Shown: positions 45,646 to 57,207 of the stretch, piece after piece
Position numbering within the stretch: position 1 is the stretch's first letter
Layout: each line of letters starts with the position of its first letter
Origin: Clarireedia homoeocarpa
Taxonomy: Eukaryota; Ascomycota; Leotiomycetes; Helotiales; Rutstroemiaceae
Direction of reading: 5' to 3'
Assembly: GCA_001465935.1 (NCBI GenBank)
Contig: LNKV01000037.1
Coordinates: forward strand, 124,001 to 188,000
Length of the DNA: 64,000 nt
Position numbers and translations under genes: made by a program
Notes under the pieces: generated by a model
The model's input: only the letters and a program-made list of their open reading frames with translations
Told to the model about the DNA's origin: nothing
Database searches by the model: none

Positions 45646-46053
45646 TCAGCGTTCCTCTAACATCACAGTCGGTAGCCTTACCTGCTGCAGCCTCTCCCCG
45701 GGCAATGACATCTTCTCGAGTAGATTGTAGTTCGTTCTACTCCTGCCTCCAAGTTTTCTTAACCACTTGCTCCAAGTACAACGTTTTTTCTCCCCATCCA
45801 TGTCCCCCTGTTCCTCCCATTCTGTATCCCATGTTCGACTCGAGCTTCGGCCACTACAGGTTGTGGGAAGTTTCTCATCACAGCCATCGCAGGAGCATAT
45901 AGATGTTAGTGCTGGAGATTCACAGTAAGCTGGCGGTCTCGATGCGGATTTGGTATTTTTTCTAGTAGGTCTGCTTTGCGATGGGGGTATGGAAGGTGAT
46001 TTGGCAGTGTTGTAGAGAACTGTGAAGGAGAAAGCGCGCGTTGTGTATGCCAT
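45646..46053 (-). CDS. Possible small hypothetical protein
   Basis: An ATG-started frame of 135 residues with some protein-like character: a hydrophobic-aromatic start (MAYTTRAFSFTVLYNT), a Ser/Pro-rich stretch, a small Cys cluster (CSCDGC, about residues 54-59) and a Trp/Lys/Arg-rich part (CTWSKWLRKLGGRSR). A GTAAGG donor falls at the CAG codon near the end (about 45684). Splicing to TAG acceptors about 50 or 90 bp on would change the last residues. No family was recognised, and no homology could be tested. It lies downstream of the NLR gene on the same strand. Confidence 0.33.
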   Translation of the reverse strand: MAYTTRAFSFTVLYNTAKSPSIPPSQSRPTRKNTKSASRPPAYCESPALTSICSCDGCDEKLPTTCSGRSSSRTWDTEWEEQGDMDGEKKRCTWSKWLRKLGGRSRTNYNLLEKMSLPGERLQQVRLPTVMLEER

Positions 46054-47408
46054 GTCGAAGTAGCCTTACGTTGGACTTGTTGAATATTGAAACTAAAGGA
46101 AGAATGCTTGGTGATATGCCGGGAGAAATAATGGCAAGGAATTTGATTATGATGTCACTTGCAGTCTGAGGTGGATAAAGTGTAGTATCACTTGATTTGA
46201 AACCTCCCCAGATGCACAATACCTCAGTATGTATAAAGATGACATTGGACCCAATATTCTCGATTTAACTCTTCCACATCTACCCAGCAGATGCATACAA
46301 ACTTCACTGCCTCCTGCAGTATTTTTCATGTCATCCAATTACCATCTTCCTCTGACATACAAACCCATTTGCTGCAGCATATTCGTCGAAATCGCGCCCG
46401 ACACTGTGGGAACGAATGGAAGATGTAGTGATTTGGGAGTGCGTCGAAGTCGGCGACATCTATGCAGATGATAGATAGTGTAGCGGTGAAGCGATACAAA
46501 TCCGTGTTACTACGAACATATGCCGTATCACCGTCAGGAGATGATGGAGGAGCGCCAGCAACGACGGAGACGAAACTTGAAGAGGCCAAACATCACGCAA
46601 AAGGTTCCTGCACCGTAATAGTCCGACGATAGCAAACATGGAAGACTGTTTATGAGACACCCGATAGAGAGCTTGACAACGAAATCCTCCGTGGAAGTAA
46701 AGCCTATATGGTCAAGAGACGGCGAAGTGCATATTCGTATGCATGTCGGAAAGCGACCATGTTACTCCAAACCAGCTTTCCCCGCATCACACCACCCGTT
46801 CATTCAAAACGTGGATAGGGCATCATGGCTGGACATTTAACAGCTCATTGTATCACACGAATCGGACTTCAAACCCAGCACAGCCATGTATTCACCTTGC
46901 ACTGCATAAGAGAGAATGTTGTATATGAACACAAAAAAATTGTAATATTCAGAGAAGACTAGGTAGGCTCCCTCAGCTCCCAAAACTCCATAGATAGTAG
47001 TGCCGTCCCAGTGCCGATTCCGCCCCCGTTAATCCCTTCCCTCCCATCGTTATATGAACGTATGAATAACGCTAAAACTATCCATCTTTAGATCCTGCAT
47101 GAAGAGAGAGAAAAGAAAGAGAACAACAATCCTGATCTAGGAGTTCGAGAGAAAAAAAAAAAAAAAAAAAAAAAAACAATGGTATCTGTCGCAGAAATCT
47201 GAAGTCTAAATATGGTCTAAAATAAGTAAAATAAGTAATTAGTCCGTAACCGTAAGCGTTCTCTCCCTCTCTTTCTCTTTAGCTGATAGAAGATGCTCGA
47301 AGGGTCTCGCCCCTGAGTTGGTGGGTCATTTCCATATGAATTTGACCCGTTCTCATTTCGTGATATCCAGGAGTAAAGCAGTATCTCCATCTAACTTTTC
47401 TGCAACCT
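46054..47408. other. Intergenic, with a 25-bp poly(A) tract
   Basis: 1.35 kb between the doubtful small gene and the NLR stop. An uninterrupted run of 25 A lies at 47152-47176, about 230 bp beyond the NLR stop codon in its 3' flank. Short ORFs have no protein character. Confidence 0.5.
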
Positions 47409-50215
47409 TTATATGGCAACAAGTTGCGAGCCTGGACCCCATGCGCCAGCTTCTTCGGCGTCGGGTGTTGTGGCACCATACGCATCTAGAAGCTTGACGA
47501 TGCTTGTGTGACCGCGGCATGCGGCATCGACCGCTGGCGAAACGTTGTTGTCATCCTTGGCGTGAGCAGAGGCACCGTGGTTTAGGAGGATCTTTGCAAT
47601 TGCTTCGTTTCCCTGCGCACAAGCATCATGTAATGGTGTCTTTCCCTCGTCGTCTCGAAGAATTGGATCAGCTCCTTGTTGTAGGAGAAATTTCGTGGAC
47701 TTAGGAAGATCATTTAAGATAGTCCAAACTAAAGGGGTCTTGGATTGATGGTCAGGGTAATCGATATCAGCGCCGTGATCCAGCAGTACTTTCGACATCT
47801 CAAGGTTATTATATGAAACTGCGAGACCAAGCGGTGTTCCTTCCCTTGGCCCGTTTTCGAAGTTTTTGAAGCCTCCCTTGTTGTTGGGATTAGCGCCCTT
47901 TCGGAGTAACACTCTGGCGACGTTGACTTTTCCACAGTGGACGGCCCAATGGAGTGGAGTAAGACCGAGTGAGTCTTCGCAGTCAACGTGGTCGGAGCTG
48001 TGGCGGAGGAGAATCTCAGCAACCCACCAGGTACCACATACAGCAGAGATGTGAAGGGCGGAGAAGTAGACGTTTTGGATGGCAGAGAAGTTAGTCATGT
48101 GGCGATGCTTCTTGAAGTATAAGAGCCAGGTTCTTCGCAGATCGCTGTTCCGTCGGAAGAAGTGACGGTCTAGTGCGTATGACTTCTGGAGGCGAGCACC
48201 GGCAATATTGCTGTGGTCAATCCAGTATACCAAGGGGTATTGTAGGCTCTCCTCAGATGATGGCTGGTCCTGTAGTGAAGACAAAGGAATATCGTCCAAA
48301 CTCTCGAGGTAAAACTTCCAGTCCCTTGTTGTGTATTTTAAAGCTCTCATGGCAGCCTTCTCATGCTCGAATTCCAAGTCGGAAGAGAAGACACCAGCAG
48401 TCTCGTGGTTGAAGAGGTATTCTTTGGCGGAACGATGTACGAAGTATGGGTGGTCGCGGTGTAAGGTTAATAAAGATCCACATGAATCGACAGCGTCCAA
48501 CACAATATCCTCATTGTCGAGAGCATCTGATGGGAAACCTGCCATGACAGCAAGCTCACGTAGACTGAGAGGCCTGAATGCAATACCGACGGCACGAAGG
48601 ACAGCAAATGCTAGCTGAAGTTCCTCTTCAGGCAATTTACAAATTCCCTCGAGGATGCGGGCATACATAGCATCAAGACCTGAAGCCATCTTGTTGACGA
48701 CAAGCTTGACATTGATATATGAGACATTCTTCTTCAAGAGTTCCTTGCAAGCGAGAGACACATAGAGGAAGTTGCCACCAGCCTTTTGCTTCAACTTTTC
48801 TGCCACAAATTGCTTCAGTGGGGCGTCGAACCTTTTCTTGATGGCCAAGGTCTCAACCTTGGAGTCGATGAAAGTACCGACAGCTTGGTCAACATCGACT
48901 GATACCTCTTCTAGGTCAACCACCCAAGATAACTTTAGGTACTCTTCGATTTTTGTTTCGTTCCGGCTCGTAAAAATCCATTTTACGTTGCAAAGACCAT
49001 CCGCATTGTTGGCAATGTAAGAGCTAGCCAGCTGCAAGAAAGTCTCCAGTGATTCTTGTGTGCACTCATCCAATCCATCGATCATGATATAGAGGTTTCT
49101 TGTCATGGAAGCCTCAAGTACTCGTGTCAAAGCATCCCAAACGCCTTCGATTGTTGAGAACATTTGTGGTCCTTGGAGCTTGAAATCCTCGAGAAGGACG
49201 TTGCGAGAGCTTTGGCTCAGAACTTGGTGCAGCACAGTCTTAAGAGCATGTAAAGTCGAATTTCTTTGATCGGTGTTGTTATCGCAGAAGAAATAGGCCA
49301 TCTGATCATGTGGGGTCTGGGCAACTTGTTTTGCGAGGGTGTCGACAAGGAACATAGAAAGCATGGTTTTCCCTTTGCCAGCTTCTCCTTGAATCCAAAG
49401 GAGATCAGATTGGTCACTTTCCATCATGGATTTGTAGCTGCTGTTGCTGAGAATCCAGTCACAGGCTTTTGGTACAAGTCGATCGGTTCGGCTCTCGATT
49501 TCTCTCCGTCCAATCATGGGATTAATAACCGCAAGTGCGTTCAGACACTCGGTACTCTTCGCAAGGTCTCGTGGGGAGGGTTTGCTAACGCCTCTAAACT
49601 TTCTGTGCTGGGTAGTCACAATATCGTTGATCTGTCGGCTCAGTTGGCCCTTTTCCATGTCGCGAGTGCTATACAACCTGTGAGTAAGTACCGAGATTGG
49701 TAGTGAAGCTACCGGGAGAAAAGAGAGTGATAGTCCATCAAGAATGTCCTCGAATACCAGCTTGAAAATAGTTAGACTTACCTAAGCATAGTGGAGAGCA
49801 GATTCGATACTGCCTCATTGTGAGTTAATAATTCTTTTCTGAATTGTTCAATATCCCACTTCCTGCACGCAAGCCAGTCGATCTTTCCGATAGTGCCCTG
49901 GAACTCTTTCTGAGCCCATAGAGATCCTTTGGTTGAAACACCGGTTGACTTGCAACCTTGGTGAACAAACCGTTCTATGCAATGCTGGCATGCACTGATA
50001 ATTTGCATCATGAGACCTCGTTGTGGCTCAAATGACGAATCGTATAAAAACCTTTCAACACCGTCGAGACTCTTGTGAAGGTCGGATAGAGCTTTTGCAA
50101 CATCTCCAAAGTACAGCTTCGAATTTCCGGATTCTTTGATCGCCATGAATGCATTTCTCAATATCTCAACTCCATTGATGACCTCCCCGAAACTGAAACC
50201 GAACGGAATAGCCAT
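47409..50215 (-). CDS. NLR-type STAND protein: unassigned N-terminal domain, NACHT, ankyrin repeats
   Basis: Exons on the minus strand are 50215-49782 and 49677-47409, joined over a 104-bp intron (GTAAGT...CACAG), giving 900 residues. The N-terminal about 145 residues are helical (PFGFSFGEVINGVEIL..., a C/H-containing SACQHCIERFVHQGC segment) and belong to no domain I can name. The NACHT NTPase has Walker A GEAGKGKT (242-249), Walker B YIMIDGLDEC (341-350) and a sensor-like KWIFTSRNE. The winged-helix region ends in YFVHRSAKEYLF (about 556-567). About six ankyrin repeats fill residues 680-880 (LTPLHWAVHCGKVNVARVLL, KTPLHDACAQGNEAIAKILL). Fungal proteins of this build act in allorecognition and programmed cell death; which ligand this one sees is unknown. 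Confidence 0.92.
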
Positions 50216-51920
50216 GATTGCTGCCGAGTTGATCTGGGTAGGAGATGTCGTGTATAAAGTAGAACTGCTATGGAAAGCTTAAACTTTTGAGTATAGATAA
50301 TAAATCAGAGCAGTGTCTAACACTGATAAGAGGAAGGGTGGTGAAGCTGCGAGAAGCCTCGTGGAAAATCGTGATATAGTAGTTTGTCGTAAATAGTCAT
50401 TCGGTCCGTAGCCCCACAGAACTCCAAGTTGTACTTTCGTGGCTTGACGGAATAGGCTGGTCATGAACACTTGTCCCGAATGATGCCAATGTTAAGGCTG
50501 ATGATATATTGTGCCAGGTCAAAGCAGAGGAAGGAGGAACAATCGATTATATATGAATGAAAATGCCATATCTTGATTACTACTGTAAAGTAAGACCCAC
50601 GTAGTGTTTTGAATGGTACGGAATTTGTACAGCTTCAATGCATTAGGGCATGCACAGTTGTGATGAAATTAGGCAAGACAACCAAGAATCCACAGCAACA
50701 TGTCCTTCCCTTTTCGAAGATAAGTCATTGATAATAGGGAGAACCCACTTTGTGTGGAAATAACATGGGTAGTACATTTCTGGCAATGGGCATTTCACCT
50801 TGGTTCATACTGGTGATACAAGTACGGAAGTACATGGCTACCGTGGCTACTCAGTGCCATCTTATCAAAATGATCCACTTCACCAGCATTTTAGGGGTCC
50901 GCTTATCTTTCCGGCTTCTCTTCGCACCACAAGGCCGATTACTAGGGTACTGTGCTGCGACTAGGTTTATCTTGCGCAACCTCCAAAGATTTCCAGGGAA
51001 AATGCATCAGGGACATGAAAAGGGTCAGAAGAGATACGCTCATTGCCTATCGAGGCGGAAGGGGTAGCCAACGGTGGATCAACAGAACAACCCCAAAGCG
51101 TACATAGAATTGCACAAAATCGAGAGTGGACGGCAGATCGATGGAAATCAAACTACATAGAGAAACAGCTTGACAGCTTGACAGCCTTTTCGGACACCAT
51201 ATGGCTTTGCCCTGCTGACTTCACGTCGGCAGAGTAGAAATTCTGTTCCTTTTCGCAACTGCTAATACAACTGTACTAGGTAGTTCAAAGTAGTAGTGCT
51301 CAAGAGAAGAAAGATTTTCAAAACAACAACGATTCATACGTCATTTGTCCCCACATATCACTTAATGTGGTAGTTTTCGCTTGCTTAGCTCATGATTTGC
51401 TCCGAGACCCTCCTTTCTGAGACGTTTGGAGGTTCAATCCTTTCAAAATTCAGCCCAGTGAAATATCGGTGGTCAATGGCCACTAGCCATACCTGATAGA
51501 CAGACCGCTTGCATGCGTCTTTTTGATACTCGGCTCCACTTAATCACGCTTTCCATACAACGTTTGCTTATTCCCAATCATCCGAACATGTAAGTGAGTA
51601 CTTTGGAAAAGTACGAAACGCCGACGCCAATCGACGTAATCCACCTTGGAATCCACGGGAGTTACTCGCAAATTAGCTATTTTCTGAGAGAAAAACCAAA
51701 AAGGGGTTAGTGTCCAATGGGAAGAAGTGCATTTAGCCCGGATTTTGCGGTTACCAGGAGAAAAAAAAAAGAGAGATGGGATTAATGAATCGCATCAGAA
51801 GATCTAACCGCCGCGCCGTTCGGATAATGATTCGGCCAATCGTTCGGCAACGGGACCATGACCTCTGAACTGGGAGCCACAGCTTTCCTTGAGACATGCA
51901 GATTAGTTGACACGGTAATG

Positions 51921-52099
51921 CACCAGTGGGTGTACTAACTATCGGACCAAGTTCGGATTTCTGATTGTTCAAGTGCAATTGCAATTTAATCATTGAGAAC
52001 CCGTATATACACTTGCTAGAGTGGAGACCTCAAAAGCATATATTTTAGTCGGATATTGAAGTTTTGGAGTTGGTCCGATAGTTAGTACACCCACTGGTG
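51921..52099. mobile_element. 179-bp MITE with perfect 30-bp terminal inverted repeats
   Basis: Bases 51921-51950 (starting CACCAGTGGGTG, ending ATCGGACCAA) are the exact reverse complement of 52070-52099 with 30 of 30 matches. The 119-bp interior is AT-rich and non-coding. ATG occurs directly outside both ends (51918-51920 and 52100-52102), a possible 3-bp target duplication, though three bases may match by chance. Size, perfect ends and lack of coding sequence fit a MITE moved by an unlinked transposase. The superfamily is not fixed. A diverged relative is at about 20038-20326. Confidence 0.85.
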
Positions 52100-52532
52100 A
52101 TGCATCCTAAGAAATGATACCTGCATGTGAAGATGGGGACCTTCTACAATTGTCAACCGCGCTTGACTACACTGATGGATACTTCGATATCTTCATCTGT
52201 GTGTTGTTCCTGTAAGGTACCAACACAGAGCAAATATTGTAAATGTCATGGGTGCAAATGAGTAAGACTGGGTCAGACTTTGACCGCATATGAGGCGGTG
52301 TTCAGAATAGAGGGATTAATGCATTTGGCACGAGAAGTGAGGTGAGAACCGCGAGATATTTGCCTCTAGTCCATGTCAGACTTTGGTTGGTTGAAAATGT
52401 TCACACGGATGTGGATAGCAGTTCCCTACCATGCATCGTGATATCTGTCTGGGTGTATAGCTATATGACAAAGCCTTGCCCAAGACAACATGGGGAGAAA
52501 TGGTTTGGATTGGGTTACCGATTTAGGGCTGT

Positions 52533-52559
52533 GGGGGGGGGGGGGGGGGAAAGGGGGGG
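52533..52559 (+). repeat. Long G-run
   Basis: Seventeen consecutive G at 52533-52549, then AAA, then seven G at 52553-52559. The plus strand could form a G-quadruplex, and the length may be affected by sequencing or assembly error. Confidence 0.9.
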
Positions 52560-54361
52560 ATTTTGAAGGCCAAAAGGTGTGGCCACGAGCCTTCTGGCAA
52601 GTCTTTTATCGACGCCGTCGGAAATATGTCCGATGCCACAACAGCGACGGCATGTATATCGATAGACAATTTGCAATTGGCGTGGAGTCTTACTATGGCG
52701 CTTGAAACTATTGATTGGTGCACCTTCGAAGAACGTTGACACATCGTTCATAGAGGTGTACCAGGTGCTCGTAAAACTCAAGGCGTCATAAAACAGATTC
52801 AGTGTTTTTAGCTACAATCAAAGGTGTCAGAACTGATGGGACTATGCCGATACTGAAACTCATACTCACCTCTACCATATTAACTTCAATAGCTGGTAGG
52901 AATACTCGCAAAGCTGGGAAAGGGGCTTTAAGTTAAACCTGCATGTAGAGAGAAGTCTAAACTTCGTACGGTGCAGCTGCATTTCAAGTCAGGTTGTCTT
53001 TGTGTGCGGGATAGTTTGGGATAGTGAAGCGGAGAATTTCGATATCACGTGAATCTAACGCTAAGCCATTTCAGGAGCGTCCACCTTTTCCCAAGCATTT
53101 TTATTTTGCTTTACCGCTGCTTCTATCAAAGGAGTACCTGTCATATATCTGCACCTATACCACAGTTCACGCTCATGGTTTTTCCTTAGAAAGATTTTAC
53201 TATAGCTGCATTCACAAGACTATTCGGTACTTCATGCTCTCTCAATTTTAGGAAGGACGTACCGAGTGCGGAATTTGCATAACATTGAGTCAGTTCCAAA
53301 AATATCACAGCCGCCATATCCCAGTTCCGTATGTGCAAGATACACTACGCGGGTGTATCTTATTCCCGCAACCATCATCGGCACCACTTCCGACGAATAT
53401 GCACGCTTTGATCAATGCATTTGGCAAGGCATCGACTGTGGACAGAATAGAAGTGGAAGTACAGTCTAACACATACATTCCTGTCGAAAAATGAAGGAGA
53501 GCACTACCGTAGAGCGTCGTCCTGGTGGTCCTCTACAATAAGGTTGGCTCATATGGAGCATACTCAAGCCGATGTGTCGGACCGACAGCTTCATCTCAGG
53601 AATCTGACCCCATTGTTTTTCCACTTACGGCAACATGGGGAGTCTCCACCTACCCTATCACTTGCAAGTGGACGCAGTATTTATTGTATGTACAGCAGGC
53701 ACAGTAGGAACTTCTCCTTTCTCTCCCTAAAGGCGCAACATCCATCTTCGATCAGTGGGTGTCAGCCCACTAAGACTATCGAGATCTTCTGCTGGTTTTC
53801 TGGAGAACAGTTACTCCACATGAGCGGCTGCCTTTTTGTGTCAGACTTTGTCTCTCGAGCTGTCCACTCTGTTATTCTGCAGTCTACAGCGTCCCGTGGG
53901 CGTACAAGACACGATGACATAATCGTGTTCACTCGAATCTGCACGTTTCTGTACTCAGAAAGTTGAAGTTTCAACGAAAGCTGAATACTGTACTTTGGTA
54001 TTGTGATCGAAATGTGTGGTTGTGGCAGCATCGACCTGCCAGAATTCGTCATTGACTCGAGGTTTCAATTATATGTGGATCACATTCAGCCTCTTTGGCT
54101 AAAGTAAACCCACTGTATGTGTAGACTTGGGGATCGAGTACGAGAGGAATATGTCTGTCAACGGTATCTTCCCGCACAACGACACATGATTTCTCGGCCT
54201 CAATTATCGAGTAGGAGTCTTTCGCTCGTGCAAATTCCTAATGCCGCATCCCGCACAAATTTGAGCACAACACCGTTTTCCACTTGAACACTTTGCAATT
54301 GTCTGTCTTCACGATTCTGTCTTTGTATCTTTCTTTCCAATTTCATAATCTTTTTCTAATA

Positions 54362-55805
54362 TCAAAAGGGGACCCCTTCCTCAATCTTCATATCTTCCAT
54401 ATGCGGCGTTTTGTCCCAAAATCTATCATTATCCCCACTTTTCAAACTCCCTTCACTCTCCTCGTCCTCTGTCCCCCCCATCTCCTCAATGACCTCCCTT
54501 TCCAGCCCTGCAATGATCTCGGCCTCAATCATCTCCTTTTCCAAACTCATTTCCAGCAAACTCTTTCTCTTCCCATAAATGCTCGCCTTTGCTGGCAAAC
54601 AATATCTGGGAAATTCTCCCAACTCCTTCCAGATACCATATGCTCTCAATAATTCCCTCAACCGTTTACATCCTTCATCCGGCTTCTCCAATAGCATCAT
54701 AGCATTGACATCTGCGAACCCCTGCGGTGTTAGCATGGGCATATTGGCTCCCAGACAAATTGATCTTCTTATTCGTTTCCCTGCTTCCGAGGAGTTCCTT
54801 GAGGCACCATCTTCGCTTTCGTCTGTGGCCAAGCTAAGATCCGGTTTTTGTCGTACATGATGAACATGGGGGATCTCATTTGACGTATAATAGATACCCA
54901 GCTCCAGATCAGCGATTTCCTGATTCTGTATACCACCCTCTGAGCAAAACGTTTTCTGCCCTATATTTCAATCAGTCCAGTTAGCTCATCACATGTTTCC
55001 CTCGCTCATTTTCAATCCAATGAAAATGCATAGAGCGAAAGAGGCAAAAAAAGAACTTACAAACATTCTCCTCCATCGGAACGCCCTGAACATCCAAATA
55101 TTCCGACCAAACCTCCGGACTCAACAACCCTAACTCCTCCTTATCCAACCGCGCAAACAACACCGCCATCAAATCCCCAAAAATCACATTCTGGCTCTCA
55201 TCCGCCGCAAACAACGGCTGCCACGCACTCGGTCTCTTCACCGCTGCAAAACTACTACAACTTCTCTTCAATTTCGGTCGTGGCGGTAACACCGGCCTCA
55301 GCGAAGACATCGTCGCGACTTCAAATCCTTGATTCGAACCCAAACTTCCAGCTCCTCCGATTCCCCTTATAGTAGAATTACTACCGATCGAGCTGTCACT
55401 CTGCTTTTTCTCCCTTTCCCGTTCCCTCCTGCCTCCCTTCGGCTTCACGATATCCCACAATGCGCCCCAATTCGCAGTCGGAACTTCGATCTTCTCTCTC
55501 CTTTCCCCGTTGCGCTCTTCTCCTCTCGCCCGACTCCTGCTCCTCTCCCTTTCTCGCTCCCTTTCTTCCCCTGTCTTCCCCGTCGTCCCACTCAACCTCA
55601 CAACCCTCGTCTGATGCCCCTCCTCGTGCACAGATTGCCCACCCACAGTCGTGTAATCCCCCACCACAAAACAGTCGGCGCAAAGATTGTATCCCTGGTG
55701 CACTCCCGCTTCCGCCGTGGTCACGCATGCACTATCGAAACACTGGACGCGCACCCGATCGCTTCGTATTGCTTCGTTGCAGTGTGAGCATGTATAGAGG
55801 CTCAT
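54362..55805 (-). CDS. ZZ-type zinc-finger protein, fungal
   Basis: Exons on the minus strand are 55805-55061 and 54960-54362 (100-bp intron), giving 447 residues. A ZZ finger occupies about residues 1-70: CSHC (6-9), C22 and C27, CADC (42-45) and a closing HEEGH. ZZ fingers bind histone tails or N-degrons in other proteins. A highly charged Arg/Glu stretch (GEERERERERSRSRARGEER) follows, then a conserved fungal block (WQPLFAADESQNVIFGDLM, LDKEELGLLSPEVWSEYLDVQG). The join gives ENVWQKTF. The second exon has LTPQGFADVNAMMLLEKPDEG and LGEFPRYCLP, a conserved end module. The C-terminus is acidic. Its cellular role is unknown. A transcript starting just upstream would have a leader in repeat-rich DNA. 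Confidence 0.84.
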
Positions 55806-56503
55806 TGTATTGTATCTTATATCTGGAGCCTCTCCCTGTTCTTATTGTATTGTCTCTATCGTAGATATTCCTTTCCCGTCCCGTATCGTGTCGTGCTGCG
55901 CCGCGCTGTGCTGTGCTGTGCTGTGCTGTCTTTGGGTGGCTTGGATATAGCGGTGTAAATATAAATTGGAGATGGAAAATGGAATCCCAACATTAACTAA
56001 AGGTAATGTAACGAATGCCACTTACGCGGCGGTGAACCCGGCATTGACGGGAGAGTCGCGGGAGATGGGGAAATAGGGTCGGGGTCCGTCGCTGTTCTAA
56101 ATAAGTTTTTCTTTATTGTTTAGGGTAGCTAGCTAGTGCCAATTATTAGCTACTCTACTGTACCTGTAAGTTAGTTAGCATGGAATGGAATTTCCTGCAC
56201 TGTAGATCGCTGCTTGGTTAACCTTACCAATTGACCATCGAACACGAATAGAACGGAAGAGAAAAAGGGTGTAGACGAGAAACAATAAGTTAGAAGGGGA
56301 ACTAACGAATTTTCTAGAAGGACAAGCACGACGTGACGATCAGGGGAAGCGGTAACTGGGACAATACGTACCTACGTTACGTTGCGTTACAGTACCCTAA
56401 CTAACTAACTTAACTGCTGTTCGTATTACTTTCTTTTTTCCCATCTTTCCTGTCTTTTTGAGGGCGGTTTTTTTACTCGTTTTTTACTCATTCAAAGGAA
56501 ATA

Positions 56504-56542
<39 letters not shown>

Positions 56543-57207
56543 AAATGCCGTACACAACAAGTTTTTTTTAAAAAAGATTTTCTGGAATTTTCTTGCCGCG
56601 ACAGACGAACTCCTGATTCTGGTCAATTACCCTACTACCCTACCCGTTCCCCCCCCCCCCCCCGTTTCACCTGACTCTACAAGAATTGAGTTGGAAACGA
56701 ACGCTTTGATGTTGATGTGTTGGAGCGAGTTCTTGGAATTTGGGTTGCGGCTTTGGAATGTTGGCACGCTATTGATTTCGACAATGTTTCAAAAGACCTT
56801 TTGGGAGATGGGAGATTACATTACATCACTTGTACTGAGTGATAGATATGGTAAAGGATTACAGTAGTAAGAGTATCATCATAGTAAGAGAACAATGGGA
56901 AACCAATGTGTGTTTGTGTGAGTTTGTGAATCTATTATCATTCCGTTAAGAAATCAGTAAACGGGCAAAAAAGCGCAAAGAAAAAAAAAAAAAAAAAAAA
57001 CCGGTTCTCCACGCTAAAGACTAAGATGCCAAAATCAATCGCGCTCATATCCAGTCATGCCATGTGATATGATGTATGTACTTCATGCCCATCAATCGAT
57101 GCCATGTGTCATGCTCCATTCGCCCCATCCCATCCTGTCCTGCCCAACCCAATCCATGCCGTCCCAACCTATACAAATAAATCCCGAACTCATCCAACTC
57201 CTCAAGT
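55806..57207. other. Spacer and ZZ-gene promoter, rich in simple repeats
   Basis: 1.4 kb between two minus-strand genes. It carries GCTGT repeats at about 55900-55928, a (CT)14 tract at 56509-56536, a 15-C run at 56649-56663 and a 20-A run at 56981-57000. The left part should be the promoter of the ZZ gene and the right part the 3' flank of the transporter gene. No gene is seen. Confidence 0.6.
56509..56536 (+). repeat. (CT)14 microsatellite
   Basis: Uninterrupted CT dinucleotides at 56509-56536 about 700 bp upstream of the ZZ gene start. CT/GA tracts are common in fungal promoters and can influence nucleosome placement. Confidence 0.9.

Larger units (their letters stand above)
50216..54361. 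other. 4.1-kb non-coding stretch with a MITE and a G-run
   Basis: Between the NLR gene start and the ZZ gene stop. No gene is recognisable. The left end should contain the NLR promoter. A complete MITE lies at 51921-52099 and a 17-G run at 52533-52549. Several short ORFs near 53500-54000 have no domain or family resemblance. Confidence 0.5.

Noticed and set aside
51411..51450. GAGGTTCAATCC, resembling a tRNA B box
   Set aside because: No T-stem pairing, anticodon arm or acceptor stem could be built around it.
55325..55340. GATTCGAACCC, a minus-strand tRNA B-box look-alike
   Set aside because: It lies inside the ZZ-gene exon and no tRNA fold surrounds it.
55329..55864. Plus-strand ORFs of 134-152 residues, Pro/Ser-rich
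   Set aside because: Antisense to the first exon of the ZZ gene, whose Arg/Glu codons read as Ser/Pro on the other strand.
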